Shown here: positions 24,270 to 35,679 of the stretch, one piece after another
How positions within the stretch are numbered: the stretch's first letter is position 1
Layout of the letters: every line of letters starts with the position of its first letter
From: Cranoglanis bouderius
Taxonomy: Eukaryota; Chordata; Actinopteri; Siluriformes; Cranoglanididae
Direction of reading: 5' to 3'
DNA: 64,000 nucleotides
NCBI GenBank assembly: GCA_023630585.1
Contig: CM042546.1
Span: 21,612,810 to 21,676,809 of the forward strand
Notes under the pieces: generated by a model
The model's input: the letters and a program-made list of their open reading frames with translations, nothing else
Told to the model about the DNA's origin: nothing
The model's database searches: none
Translations under genes and position numbers: made by a program

Positions 24270-25205
24270 CCTTTACCGAACCTCGTCTACAAAAGGATGC
24301 TCTGCAGCCGATCTTTTGTTCACGCTGCATGAAGACTATTTTCGGGTTTGTAATTGGGCCCAGAGAAACCCAGCGACTCGCCCAGTGACAGATCGCCGTC
24401 CACATTGAACACGTGAACATGAAAAACATACAGAGAGACGCCACAGTTCTGTCACATTACATCTGATTTACATTTAAACCCCATTACTGTGCTGCGCTTC
24501 GTCGATTCGCACAGATGCAGTATGGCTCTGTTTGTCCTGATGAATTATTATGTATGATAATCCATAACATGCTGTTTTAATGGACTAGGTCGGGAATTAG
24601 CAGCTAGTGTTTAATAATCCATCATGCAGCACTGAAAGTGATTTATTTATTTATTTTGAAGACATCTGGAACAATGCTACCAGGTTTAAAATTTCAAAAA
24701 TGTTTTTGCAGTTAACGTGAGTCACATCAGAATCGGACTCCCACAGAGATAACCCTGACTTACACATCCTAACTGCGAAGACTTGCTCCAAATACACTTA
24801 TGATTAGACTATTTTTTTTAGCCTTTGTTTGTCATGTTTTTTGTTTACTTTGTGCCTCGTTATAACTTTGAACGACAACGCTTTACCTAGTTTCGCACTT
24901 TTGTTTGTTGAACGCCTGTTTCCTGATAACGTTTTTGGTTTCTGAGAATTGGATAGTTTGCGTATTGTTAAATAAAGTTCACCTGCACGTGTATCCGTCT
25001 GTGCTGCCTGACACAATGCGACGGCGATAATATCAATCAATAAATCAGTGCAGTGAATGTGGTCGAGCTGGTGGTTTAGCTGGAATCGTTGATTCTGAAA
25101 CTGAGACTGCGCAGCATGGAAGCTCGTGTCTATTAACTGAGTCTGTTAACATTCCTTTGATGGAGGATGTCTACAGCGGTGTCTAAACCAGCTAACTAAA
25201 ATGTA
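24270..25205. other. Intergenic, no gene seen
   Basis: The part at 24495-24640 is homeobox-motif-rich (GATGAATTATTATGTATGAT, GGGAATTAGCAGC, TTTAATAATCCATC) and could be regulatory. No exon supported. Confidence 0.3.
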
Positions 25206-25212
25206 CATTTAT

Positions 25213-25567
25213 CAGTCCGTACAGGAGTTTTTTGTGATTGTGTGAATCAAACAAAAATGTTTTTGTTTGTTTGTTTTTTTGTGGAAAACTACTTGCAATC
25301 GCACGAAATTGTTTTACACGGTTTTTCGCAGTGATGTTTGTTGGTAAATGAGACCTTCTAGCTGTACTCATGTTCGACGCACGTGAATCGAAGCGGGCTT
25401 TGGCTGAATGTGCGTTATGATGACGCCACATGTCTTGTCTTGACCTAAATCTGCAGAAAAGCTGTGGTAATTTTAAAAAACATTCAAGCTCTTCTGAATA
25501 TTGGGGAGTTTCCCTGATTTTGCGTTCATTTCTGCGATAGCAAAATCGCACAATTCTGGAAGAACTG
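25213..25567 (+). mobile_element. CAGTCCGT-ended MITE-like element, copy 1
   Basis: Starts CAGTCCGTACAGGAG. It shares ACGAAATTGTTTTACACGGT, TTTTTCGCAGTGATGTTTGT, GAGACCTTCTAGCTGTACTC and GGGCTTTGGCTGAATG with the 49.9-50.3 kb copy. The right terminus is eroded. No coding capacity. Confidence 0.7.
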
Positions 25568-25609
25568 ATTTATATTTAGCTGTAAAGTCACCATAATTTT
25601 GTAATGTGC

Positions 25610-25790
25610 TGCGGTCTAAGAGGAATAAAACATTCCGTGTCAGGTTACTATAGAAAAAAATCTACAGTGACTCCGCCTCATCACATCACACCATCATTGA
25701 TTATTTTTTTATAACAGCGTGGCATTGAGTGTTTTATTCCTTACATAGAACATTTAACACAGCAACCCTGATTAATCTGATGTATATTTT
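25610..25790 (+). mobile_element. Palindromic MITE-like repeat, copy 6
   Basis: GAGGAATAAAACATTCCGTG, GTGACTCCGCCTCATCACAT, TATAACAGCGTGGCATTGAG and TGTTTTATTCCTTACAT appear in the family order. Confidence 0.65.
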
Positions 25791-25852
25791 TAAGTATCAA
25801 GATACTGTATATTTTAGCAATATTGCACCATCACTACTTATCACTAGTTTTT

Positions 25853-25911
25853 TTTTTTTGTTGTTGTTGTTGTTGTTGTTGTTGTTTTTTTTGGTTTTTT
25901 TTTTTTTTTTT
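25853..25911. repeat. (GTT)n within poly-T
   Basis: T-run, about eight GTT units, then T-runs. Confidence 0.9.
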
Positions 25912-25914
25912 GCT

Positions 25915-26260
25915 CATGCATGTGAAGTAAAATCCTGTGACTCAGCGTCAGAGCCCTGCTGTGTTCCAGCTCCTCGTCTCGGGAACAGGGCTTTCCTTTG
26001 TTCCGCTGGAAGACGGACGAGTGCGCTGGCATGCTAATGAGAGATAACAGAGCGACCCGTGACGGGCCGTCGCCACGGCGACCGGCCCCGCACCAGGACG
26101 CCGATGCATTCAGGACACATTTATTACGAGCCCATGGGGGTTTACTCGGCTTCACATCCAGCAAAACCGAGAACAGAGGGTCCAAAAAGAAATGGACTGC
26201 TGGGAAAATGTACACGCTCAGTACGTTCAGTTCACTCTGATAATGCCGAGACAACTCCAC
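25915..26260. promoter_or_regulatory. GC-rich candidate regulatory block
   Basis: A unique GC-rich stretch in AT-rich surroundings, with a MAF/AP-1-like TGACTCAGC at 25938-25946, GCTAATGAGAGATAA near 26033 and several CpGs around 26055-26105. Both strands carry open frames near 80-138 codons but none with a recognisable domain or splice borders. I prefer a conserved non-coding element or an unrecognised exon. Confidence 0.25.
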
Positions 26261-26339
26261 TCAGACGCAACACACACGTACATCGTTACTGGGGTGGAAG
26301 TGACAAAAAAAAACAACAACAACAAAAACAGCATTAATA

Positions 26340-26828
26340 AATAATAATTAAATTTTTTTTTTAAGTAATTTGTGTGTAAAAAAAAAAAAGTATTTTTTTA
26401 AGCGTCATAATAAAGTAATGGTATCATTTATTTTCTGTTTACCATCTAATTTGTTTTGTTTTGTGTGGGTAATTTTTGCTGTTTCTAACTTTGTTGTGTT
26501 TAGTCTGGGATTTTTTCTTATAACCCTTGTTTATTGTTTATTGAACATGTTTTGTGTTTTTGTTTTTTTTGCTTCTACCTTGTTTTTGTTTAGCATGGGT
26601 TTGTTTTTTTTTTACATCTCACTTTTGTATTTTTTTTTTACTTCTCATTTATTCTCATTAGTTAGGGAAATGTTTAAAACTTTTCTCTTATTTTGTTTAA
26701 AAAAGGGTAGTTATTTAGGGTTTCTGTTTTACTTCAAACATTTGTTTACTTCTAGCTTGTTTTGTTTAAAATGATTGTGAAATGATTAAATTTTTCATTT
26801 TTATTTAGTTATTTGTTACTTCTAACTT
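26340..26828 (+). repeat. T-rich degenerate flank of the 17-bp minisatellite
   Basis: Diverged relatives of the array unit (TTGTTTAGCATGGG, GTTTAGTCTGGG) recur within T-rich sequence, so this looks like the decayed edge of the array. Confidence 0.5.
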
Positions 26829-29337
26829 TTGTTTAGTGTGGGGTTTTGTTTAGTGTGGGTTATATTTAGTGTGGGGTTTTGTTTAGTGTGGGTTTTTTTT
26901 AGTGTGGGGTTATGTTTAATGTGGGGTTACATTTAGTGTGGGTTTTGTTTAGTGTGGGTTTTGTTTAGTGTGGGGTTATGTTTAGTGTGGGGTTATGTTT
27001 AGTGTGGGGTTATGTTTACTGTGGGTTATGTTTACTGTGGGTTATGTTTACTGTGGGGTTTTGTTTAATGTGGGGTTATGTTTAGTGTGGGGTTATGTTT
27101 ACTGTGGGGTTTTGTTTACTGTGGGTTATGTTTACTGTGGGTTATGTTTACTGTGGGGTTATGTTTACTGTGGGGTTTTGTTTAGTGTGGGGTTATGTTT
27201 AGTGTGGGGTTATGTTTACTGTGGGGTTTTGTTTAATGTGGGGTTTTGTTTAGTGTGGGGTTTTGTTTAGTGTGGGGTTATGTTTACTGTGGGGTTTTGT
27301 TTAATGTGGGGTTATGTTTAGTGTGGGGTTTTGTTTAGTGTGGGGTTATGTTTAGTGTGGGGTTTTGTTTAGTGTGGGGTTATGTTTAGTGTGGGGTTTT
27401 GTTTACTGTGGGGTTTTGTTTAATGTGGGGTTTTGTTTAGTGTGGGGTTATGTTTACTGTGGGGTTTTGTTTAGTGTGGGGTTTTGTTTAGTGTGGGGTT
27501 TTGTTTACTGTGGGGTTTTGTTTAATGTGGGGTTATGTTTAGTGTGGGGTTTTGTTTAGTGTGGGGTTATGTTTAGTGTGGGGTTTTGTTTACTGTGGGG
27601 TTTTGTTTAGTGTGGCGTTTTGTTTACTGTGGGGTTTTGTTTAATGTGGGGTTATGTTTAGTGTGGGGTTTTGTTTAGTGTGGGGTTATGTTTACTGTGG
27701 GTTATGTTTACTGTGGGGTTTTGTTTAATGTGGGGTTATGTTTAGTGTGGGGTTTTGTTTAGTGTGGGGTTATGTTTAGTGTGGGGTTTTGTTTAGTGTG
27801 GGGTTATGTTTAGTGTGGGGTTTTGTTTACTGTGGGGTTTTGTTTAATGTGGGGTTATGTTTAGTGTGGGGTTTTGTTTAGTGTGGGGTTATGTTTACTG
27901 TGGGGTTTTGTTTAATGTGGGGTTATGTTTAGTGTGGGGTTTTGTTTAGTGTGGGGTTATGTTTAGTGTGGGGTTTTGTTTAGTGTGGGGTTATGTTTAG
28001 TGTGGGGTTTTGTTTACTGTGGGGTTTTGTTTAATGTGGGGTTTTGTTTAGTGTGGGGTTATGTTTACTGTGGGGTTTTGTTTAGTGTGGGGTTTTGTTT
28101 AGTGTGGGGTTTTGTTTACTGTGGGGTTTTGTTTAATGTGGGGTTTTGTTTAGTGTGGGGTTATGTTTACTGTGGGGTTTTGTTTAGTGTGGGGTTTTGT
28201 TTAGTGTGGGGTTTTGTTTAATGTGGGGTTTTGTTTAATGTGGGGTTTTGTTTAGTGTGGGGTTTTGTTTAGTGTGGGGTTATGTTTAGTGTGGGGTTTT
28301 GTTTACTGTGGGGTTTTGTTTAGTGTGGCGTTTTGTTTACTGTGGGGTTTTGTTTACTGTGGGGTTTTGTTTAATGTGGGGTTATGTTTAGTGTGGGGTT
28401 TTGTTTAGTGTGGGGTTATGTTTACTGTGGGTTATGTTTACTGTGGGGTTTTGTTTACTGTGGGGTTTTGTTTAATGTGGGGTTATGTTTAGTGTGGGGT
28501 TTTGTTTAGTGTGGGGTTATGTTTACTGTGGGTTATGTTTACTGTGGGGTTTTGTTTAGTGTGGGGTTATGTTTAGTGTGGGGTTATGTTTAGTGTGGGG
28601 TTTTGTTTACTGTGGGGTTTTGTTTAGTGTGGCGTTTTGTTTACTGTGGGGTTTTGTTTACTGTGGGGTTTTGTTTAATGTGGGGTTATGTTTAGTGTGG
28701 GGTTTTGTTTAGTGTGGGGTTATGTTTACTGTGGGTTATGTTTACTGTGGGGTTTTGTTTACTGTGGGGTTTTGTTTAATGTGGGGTTATGTTTAGTGTG
28801 GGGTTTTGTTTAGTGTGGGGTTATGTTTACTGTGGGTTATGTTTACTGTGGGGTTTTGTTTAGTGTGGGGTTTTGTTTAGTGTGGGGTTTTGTTTAATGT
28901 GGGGTTTTGTTTAATGTGGGGTTATGTTTAGTGTGGGGTTTTGTTTAGTGTGGCGTTTTGTTTACTGTGGGGTTATGTTTACTGTGGGGTTTTGTTTAAT
29001 GTGGGGTTATGTTTAGTGTGGGGTTTTGTTTAGTGTGGGGTTATGTTTAGTGTGGGGTTTTGTTTACTGTGGGGTTTTGTTTAATGTGGGGTTATGTTTA
29101 GTGTGGGGTTTTGTTTAGTGTGGGGTTATGTTTACTGTGGGTTATGTTTACTGTGGGGTTTTGTTTAATGTGGGGTTATGTTTAGTGTGGGGTTTTGTTT
29201 AGTGTGGGGTTTTGTTTAGTGTGGGGTTTTGTTTAGTGTGGGGTTATGTTTAGTGTGGGGTTTTGTTTAGTGTGGGGTTATGTTTAGTGTGGGGTTTTGT
29301 TTACTGTGGGGTTTTGTTTAATGTGGGTTATGTTTAA
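26829..29337 (+). repeat. 17-bp G/T-rich minisatellite array, ~148 units
   Basis: The unit is TGTTTAGTGTGGGGTTT. It varies at two main sites: GGGGTT(A/T)TG and TTTA(G/C/A)TG. Some units are 16 bp, with GGG instead of GGGG, and a few carry GTGGCG. Length divided by 17 gives about 148 units. C is almost absent from the plus strand. Because 17 is not a multiple of three, each frame cycles through a 17-residue repeat (such as GLCLVWGYVYCGVLFSV) and stays open by chance; this is not a gene. The GTGGCG variants at 27608, 28321, 28625 and 28946 mark higher-order repeats. Confidence 0.95.
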
Positions 29338-30235
29338 GGGTCATTTTTACTTTTTCATTTTGTGTTTAACATTTGTTTGGTATTTTTTATTCTCACTGGT
29401 TTCATTTTGTGTGGATGATTTTTCACTTTTAGCTTTTGTTTAGCAAGGTTGTTTTGTTTTGTTTTTTTTGTTTTTTTTCACTTGTATCTTGTACCAATGT
29501 GTAAGAATCCATTATTGAAGTCTGAGCTTCTCAGCAGGCTGTTTTTTTTTTTTTTTTTAACACAGAATGATTCTGGGAATTGGCTTTTATAGAGATCTGA
29601 CACTTTGGCTCTTTGTTTTCTGGCTTTGTTGAAGACTTTCTCTCGGTGAACTCCCGGGAGATGCGAGTGAGAGACGTGAGATTAAAGAGTACTTTATTAT
29701 TTTTACCCTCCCTTTGTTTTGTAAAAGTACACTGTAGGACTGTTTGGTCTCTCACTCAGGAATGCGATATGCAAGAACATGTGGGAGGTGCCATACAGTG
29801 GGGAGACGATTAAATGAGACACAGGTGAAGAACTGAAAGAAAGTCAGGCGAGCTGCTCCTCCTCGTGCACCTGAATGGTGGAATGTGGTATTAACGATAG
29901 AGAGGAAAAAAACTTTGAGTGATTGCTGCAACATGAGCACAATTACAATTAATGTCTTTAAATAAAACATCAAGAATTAATTATACAGCAGTGTGCTAAT
30001 GAGATGTGTTAGAGGCTATACTCTAATCTATACATACAGGGGAGAGAGAGAGAGAGAGAGTTTATGGCTTGTAGCAGTGGTATGAAAGTTAACGCTCACA
30101 CGACACGATGTCCAGTAAATCATCAGCCTTCAGAAAAATGATATTTTTTAAAGAAACCTTATGTGTTGGAAAATAAATAAATAAATAAATTGCCATGTCA
30201 TGTTTATTGTATAGCTTTATATCAAACAATGCAAA
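29338..30235. other. Array flank then intergenic, no gene seen
   Basis: 29338-29480 is T-rich with decayed array units. After that comes an 18-T run at 29541-29558, unique sequence, and a GA tract at 30040-30060. Confidence 0.4.
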
Positions 30236-30237
30236 TG

Positions 30238-30498
30238 ACCACAAACACACACAAATACACACAAACATATACGCACACAAACATACACACACACACATGC
30301 ACCCAAATACACACAAAAATAAACACACACAAATGTACACAATTAAATGCAAATACACACAAACATAAATGCACACAAACACACACACACACACACACAC
30401 ACACAGTGCAAATGCACCCAAATACACACAAACATAAACGCACACAAACATACACACACACAAATACACACAAATATAAACACACACACACACATACG

Positions 30499-30536
<38 letters not shown>

Positions 30537-30703
30537 CACCCAAATACACACAAACATAAAAGCACACAAACATACACAAACAAATGCAAATACACACAAA
30601 CATAAATGCACATAAACATACACACACAAATGCACCAAAATACACACAAACATACACACACACAAATACACACAAATACACACAAACATAAACACAGACA
30701 TAA

Positions 30704-30737
<34 letters not shown>

Positions 30738-30836
30738 ATAGAAACACACTCTCATAAGTTAATACTGATTTCTGCATAGATCAGTGATGAATGATGAATG
30801 AAGCACGCAGTGTCAATTACTCATGTGCTTAAATGG

Positions 30837-30885
<49 letters not shown>

Positions 30886-31007
30886 AACACATACACACAC
30901 ATATACACACGAAAGCCCTTCAGCCGCCCTTTCACTGGAGGATAACTGTCTAATGGGACAGACTGTAGCACATGGCTGAACGATACACACATAACACACT
31001 CACTGTG

Positions 31008-31046
<39 letters not shown>

Positions 31047-31205
31047 CAATATGCCTGAGCAGGAGAGCAATAGACAGAGATAATAGGGCAATTTGCAGTG
31101 TACAGATGGGGTCTGTGACCTTATACACTGTCCATCCTAAATTACTCTGCAGTGCATACACACACACACACACAACCACACACACACACACACACACACA
31201 AACAC
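30238..31205. repeat. CA-rich simple-sequence region
   Basis: About 500 bp (30238-30735) of CA repeats mixed with ACAAATACACACAAACATAA-type units, then pure tracts at 30837-30912 (CA), 31010-31044 (GT) and 31157-31204 (CA) with short unique spacers. Long frames of alternating Cys/Val or Thr/His on either strand are artefacts of the repeat. Confidence 0.95.
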
Positions 31206-31324
31206 TTATAAAGTGACACTGCAGGTAAAATCATGTAACCATTGATGCATCACACTATGAGCACAGGTGCCGCACTCATATGCTTTTAGGGATATTTGAG
31301 GGTGCCAATACTTTTTTGCAAAAC

Positions 31325-31480
31325 AAGAAATCTCACTAGAGTTGATTATTTTCCAATAACAGCACGTCTCCGAGTGTTTTATTCCTCTTATAGCACAGCA
31401 GCTTGTGAAGGATTACAAATTTGTATTCATTACAGAACGACACATCATACTTTTTATCCATTTATAATTACATTTAATCT
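31325..31480 (+). mobile_element. Palindromic MITE-like repeat, copy 7 (half element)
   Basis: GTTGATTATTTTCCAATAAC, AGCACGTCTCCGAGTGTTTT, ATTCCTCTTATAGCACAGCA and CAGAACGACACATCATACTT match the right half of the family. Confidence 0.65.
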
Positions 31481-31506
31481 TGTTCTTATGTTATAGCAGC
31501 TATAAA

Positions 31507-31508
<2 letters not shown>

Positions 31509-31559
<51 letters not shown>

Positions 31560-31580
31560 TCTCTCTCTCTCCCTCTCTCT
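31509..31580. repeat. (CT)n microsatellite
   Basis: CT repeat with two CCCT interruptions. Confidence 0.95.
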
Positions 31581-31729
31581 GTAGTGAGGAACAGATTTGA
31601 GACGGATCCGAGAGGACAGACGGTCTTCTTGTGGCTCATGAATTACATATGGCCGCCTGATGGAGGAGAATCACTGACACGTCCTTCTGCAAAATTCGTC
31701 TTTTTACCCGTGTGACAAATCCTCAGATC

Positions 31730-31732
<3 letters not shown>

Positions 31733-31782
<50 letters not shown>
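31733..31782. repeat. (CA)n microsatellite
   Basis: About 24 CA units. Confidence 0.95.
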
Positions 31783-31785
<3 letters not shown>

Positions 31786-31989
31786 TCTGATATTCAAATA
31801 TATATATTTGTGTTAGAGAAAAAAACCAATGTAAAAAAAAAAACTAACTAACTAAATCAATAAATAGATATTACTAATTAAATACAATACATATACAGCA
31901 CAGAGTTTTAAAAAAAATTATTAAAATTTGAAATACAATGAAAATAGTATTATCATAAAAACAATATATTACTTTATAATAATATAAAA

Positions 31990-33295
31990 CAGATACAACC
32001 TCAATTCTGCTGTGTGAAATGTAAATAAAAGCAGAATGCAATGATTTGCAAATCCCATAAACCCATATGTTATTCTCAATATAACATAGAAAACATATCA
32101 AATGTTTAAACTGAGGAAATGTACCCTTTAAAGAAAAAAAAGAAAGTAATTTTGAAGTTTAAAAAAAAAGTTGGGACGGGGACAACCAGAGGCTGGAAAA
32201 GTAAGTGTTACTAAAAAGAAACAGCTGGAGGAACATTTTGCAACTAATTAGGTTAATTGGCAACAGGTCAGTAACATGATTGGGTATAAAAAGAGTATCT
32301 TAGAGAGGCAGAGTCTCTCAGAAGTAAAGATGGGATGGAGTCTGGATGGAAGCGTCTGTTGCTCTAAAACCTGTATATACCTTTCAGCATTGATGGTGCC
32401 TTTCCAGATCTGCAAGCTGCCCATTCCATAGGCACTAATGCACCCCCATACCATCAGAGATGCAGGCTTTTGAACTGAGCGCTGATAAAAAGCTGCTGGT
32501 CCCTCTCCTCTTTAGTCCTCTTTAGTCCAGAGGACACGGAATTCATGGTTTCCAAAAAGAATTTCAAATTTCGATTCGTCTGACCACAGAACAGTTTTCC
32601 ACTTCGCCTCAGTCCATTTTAAATGAGCTTTGGCACAGAGAAGATGGCAATGTTTCTGGATCATGTTCACATGTGCCTTCTTCTTTGCATGATAGAGCTT
32701 TAACCAGCATTTGTGGGTGGCACGGCAAACTGTGTTCACAGACAATGAGTTCTGGAGGTGTTTCTGAGCCCATGCAGTGATTTCCATTACAGAATCACGC
32801 CTGTTTTTAATGCAGTGCCACTGAGGGCCCGAACATCACGGGCATGCAATATTGATTTTCGCCCTTGTCCCTTGTGCACAGATATTTCTCCAGATTCTCT
32901 GAATCTTTTGATGATATTATGTACTGTAGATGATGTTATTCATAGTCTTCGTAATTTTACGCTGAGGAACATTATTCTGAAATTGTTCCACAAATTGTAG
33001 ATGCAGTTTTTCGCAGATTGGTAAACCTCTGCCCATCTTTAATTCTGAGAGACTCTGCCTCCCTAAGATACTCTTTTTATACCCAGTCATGTTTCTGACC
33101 TGTTGCCAATTAACCTCCAGCTGTTTCTTTTTAGTAACACTTATTTTTCCAGCCTTTTGTTGCCCCCGTCCAATTTTTTTGAGATGTGTTGTGGCCATCA
33201 AATTCAAAATGACCTTATTTTTTTCTTAAAATGGTACATTTCCTCAGTTTAAACATTTGATATTTTTAAAAGTCGGGACACTGTTGGGTTTCTGT
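31990..33295. mobile_element. Tc1-like derivative with two inverted 5' ends
   Basis: Plus-strand 31990-32334 is the 5' arm of a teleost Tc1-like element: ACAACCTCAATTCTG, GCAATGATTTGCAAATC, AAAGTTGGGACGGGG, CTAAAAAGAAACAGCTGGAG, and AGTAAAGATGGG just before the usual start codon. It then switches to the minus strand, and 33036-33295 is the same 5' arm again in reverse. The transposase between them reads minus and ends early. The left arm keeps a 21-bp stretch (AACATTTTGCAACTAATTAG) absent from the right arm, so the arms are not simple recent copies of each other. Confidence 0.8.
32335..33036 (-). pseudogene. Tc1-like transposase, truncated and frameshifted
   Basis: The transposase cuts and pastes the element by a DDE-type reaction. 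Starting near 33036 (MGRGLPICEKLHLQFVEQ), the N-terminal helix-turn-helix region, the MEITAWAQKHLQNSLSV segment and the first catalytic aspartate in WSDESKFEILFGN are readable, followed by VWGCISAYGMGSLQIWKG. Frames break near 32.8-32.9 and 32.5 kb. The sequence stops after about 234 codon equivalents, where family members normally run to roughly 340 residues, so the second Asp and the Glu of the DDE triad are missing. It cannot encode an active enzyme. Confidence 0.8.
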
Positions 33296-33299
33296 GTGT

Positions 33300-35059
33300 A
33301 GAGTATCATGACACCGTATACAACTGCCACAAAAAATTGTAACATTTAAACCTAGTAAGCTAGGTAAAAAAAAAAATTAAAAAAACAATTAAATAGGAAA
33401 CTACACATTCTTAAAGCCCGGAGTGTCTACTTTCATATGACATCACAAATAAATTCAGTGGTGAACACGGGCACCTCCACAACAGGCGCAAAGTCCATTT
33501 TTTGGCCTCTGGTAAAAAGAGTTAAAGTTACACGGGAGAGTCAGATTGTAGATTATAGTAGATTATTGTAGATTCGAATTTTGCTTAGCAGCACTGACCA
33601 CGCCCTCGCCCTGACCTTTAACCTTTTATAATTCCTTTTTTTTTAACAAATTGGTGAAATTTGTGAAGACGGTGTGAATAAGATGAAAGTGTTCGCCTGA
33701 TGTTTACACAGACATATGGATTTTCTGTCAAAGAAACAAGGAAGAAATGAAAGAAGAAAGAGAGAGCGAGAGAGAGCAAGAGAGTGTGTAATTTGTTCAG
33801 CTCTCGTTCCTCGGCCGGTGCGACGGCGTGCGATCGTTTCTGAGCTGTGAGCGATGACGAAAACGACATTAGCAGCAGTGTGAAATTATTACCTGGTGTA
33901 TTTTTAGAGCGCTGCAGTCGAAATGCTTTATGAAGAAAAGTCTGGTGTGTGTGTGTGTGTGTGTGTGTGTGACATCCATTTGTGGCATTTAACACGTTAT
34001 ATAACCTACATATAGCTTATAAATCAGACATTATGGCACCAAATATCTGTATCCGTATCTGTACTCGGATTTTCACCTAACGTGGGCGTGGCCTAAACCA
34101 GATTAAAAAAAAATAATAATTATGAAATATGAAAGCTGAATATCTGATCTCCATTAACCGTTTACAATCTCAGAGATTCAATCCTAACTTCAACATCCTG
34201 TCTGGTAGTGTCCCGATCCCCTACTTATTGCATTTCAAAGTGCTTTTCACAACACATCATCAATAAAGTGTTTAGAACCATGGCAAAATCACAGACTTAG
34301 CCACTAGCATGATTAGCCGCTAACACACTGAAGCGAGTTTCTACCTCGTTTGACTCTCCTCCATCATTTATTCAAAAAACAACACGAGATGCCTTTGCTG
34401 CCTTTTTCCTTCCTCTTTCCCTTCTCGTCCTTCCTCTTCCTCTCCTCTCGCTCCCACTCATGCCCTTTAGGGGCGTTCCTAATGGTCTTTTAATTTTTCG
34501 AAGTGGTTATTTTTAGCTAAAGATAATCGAGGTGGAAACTCCCATCTGTCCCATGTACAGGCCAGCTGCTCTGCTTTTCATTTTTGGCAGGATATAAAAA
34601 AAAAAAATAAAAAAAAACGAGTGAGTGAAGGAAAGAAAAGCGTTTTAGCATGACGGCATGGGGGCGGCTGTCGCTAAACGCTAGCTCGGAGCAGAGCAGA
34701 TGTTTTGAGCTTTAGGTGTTTAGCATGTTGCGTGATGTTACATGCTTACAGCCGTCAATCTGTTTCCTGGACGTTTCTCTCGTTCCTGTTTTGTGTTTAT
34801 GATTTATGTCCAAATCCATGTCTTGATAACGTTTTAGGCGCTGCGCAAAAGCAATGAGTGGTGAAATGAAATGAAACGAGGACAGTGGCTTGTCCGTGAT
34901 ATTTCATCAATGAGTCAGTGAGTGGAAGTGTGTGTTTATGATATTAATAAAAAAAAAGTGAACAAAATGTTAAATTGTTACGTTGAGAGGCATCAGTGCA
35001 AAAAGCTATGCAACTAAGCCAAGTCCTTCCTCAAGGGTCCACGCCATGTAACGCTATGC

Positions 35060-35097
<38 letters not shown>

Positions 35098-35220
35098 TAC
35101 AAGCTCTTTATGAGAAGCTTTGAATTTTGATTCTTTTCCTGTCCGGTAGAATTCCTCCACTCGTGTCCTCATGTCTCACTCCAGTCACGTCCTCGTTAGG
35201 TCGTCCTTCCTTTGCTCTTC
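33300..35220. other. Intergenic, no gene seen
   Basis: Holds (GT)n at 33943-33971 and (CA)n at 35063-35095. A block at 34490-34600 (AAAGATAATCGAGGTGGAAA, GGCCAGCTGCTCTGC) is unique and may be regulatory. No exon supported. Confidence 0.35.
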
Positions 35221-35224
35221 CGGT

Positions 35225-35310
35225 CCCGCGCCTGTCCGTTAATGGCAGCAGATGCAAAATTAATGGCACCGGCCCCAGAGCGAGAGTGACAGCTGAAGAG
35301 GAATGACTTT
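35225..35310. promoter_or_regulatory. Candidate conserved non-coding element
   Basis: A duplicated TTAATGGCA word flanks a POU/octamer-like ATGCAAAATTAAT at 35252-35264, followed by GGCACCGGCCCC and TGACAGCTGAAG (TGIF/E-box-like). Motif-based inference only. Confidence 0.28.
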
Positions 35311-35362
35311 GAACTCAGCGAAGATACAGATGAAGAGTTCTCAAATCAGCGATGACTTCTCA

Positions 35363-35670
35363 ACAGTCCCTCCAGGATTTTACCACCGCAGAAATCAAGG
35401 AAACTCCGCAATATTCGGAGGGGTTTGCAATTTTACCTCAGATTCTCCGCAGATTTGGGACAAGACGCATCATGTGACGTCACTACAAGCCCCCAGTCGA
35501 TTCATGAAACATTTACAAACAAACATCACCGCGTGCAAAACAATTACGTGCAATTGCAAATTTGCAAAATTCAAAAAACTCCTCAAACTGCATCGCAAAT
35601 TTTGGAAAAAAAAAAAAAAAACAGCAAAATCAAGCAGTCTTGGCTGCAGCAATCACAAAAAAACGGACTG
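35363..35670 (-). mobile_element. CAGTCCGT-ended MITE-like element, copy 2
   Basis: Begins CAGTCCCTCCAGGATTTT and ends AAAACGGACTG, giving short terminal inverted repeats. Internal TCGATTCATGAAAC, CAAACATCACCGCGTG and GCATCATGTGACGTCAC correspond to the reverse complement of the other copies. An A-run lies at 35606-35622. Confidence 0.65.
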
Positions 35671-35679
35671 TCTTAAGCT

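Noticed and set aside
26370..26774. 134-codon Phe/Leu-rich frame resembling membrane segments
   Set aside because: T-rich low-complexity sequence that is the decayed flank of the minisatellite; no splice or promoter context.
26995..28221. Open frames of 64-91 codons with a Val/Cys/Trp/Gly-rich 17-residue repeat
   Set aside because: They follow from a 17-bp unit free of stops in every frame; breaks coincide with 16-bp units. No start context, splicing or family.
26829..29337. CRISPR-like or telomere-like array
   Set aside because: Units abut without unique spacers and the motif is not TTAGGG; it is a eukaryotic minisatellite.
30089..30777. Long Cys/Val-rich (minus) and Thr/His-rich (plus) frames up to 216 codons
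   Set aside because: Products of CA/GT repeats; open in several frames at once.
32512..33207. Functional Tc1 transposase
   Set aside because: Frameshifted, lacks the second Asp and the Glu of the catalytic triad, and has no 3' end.
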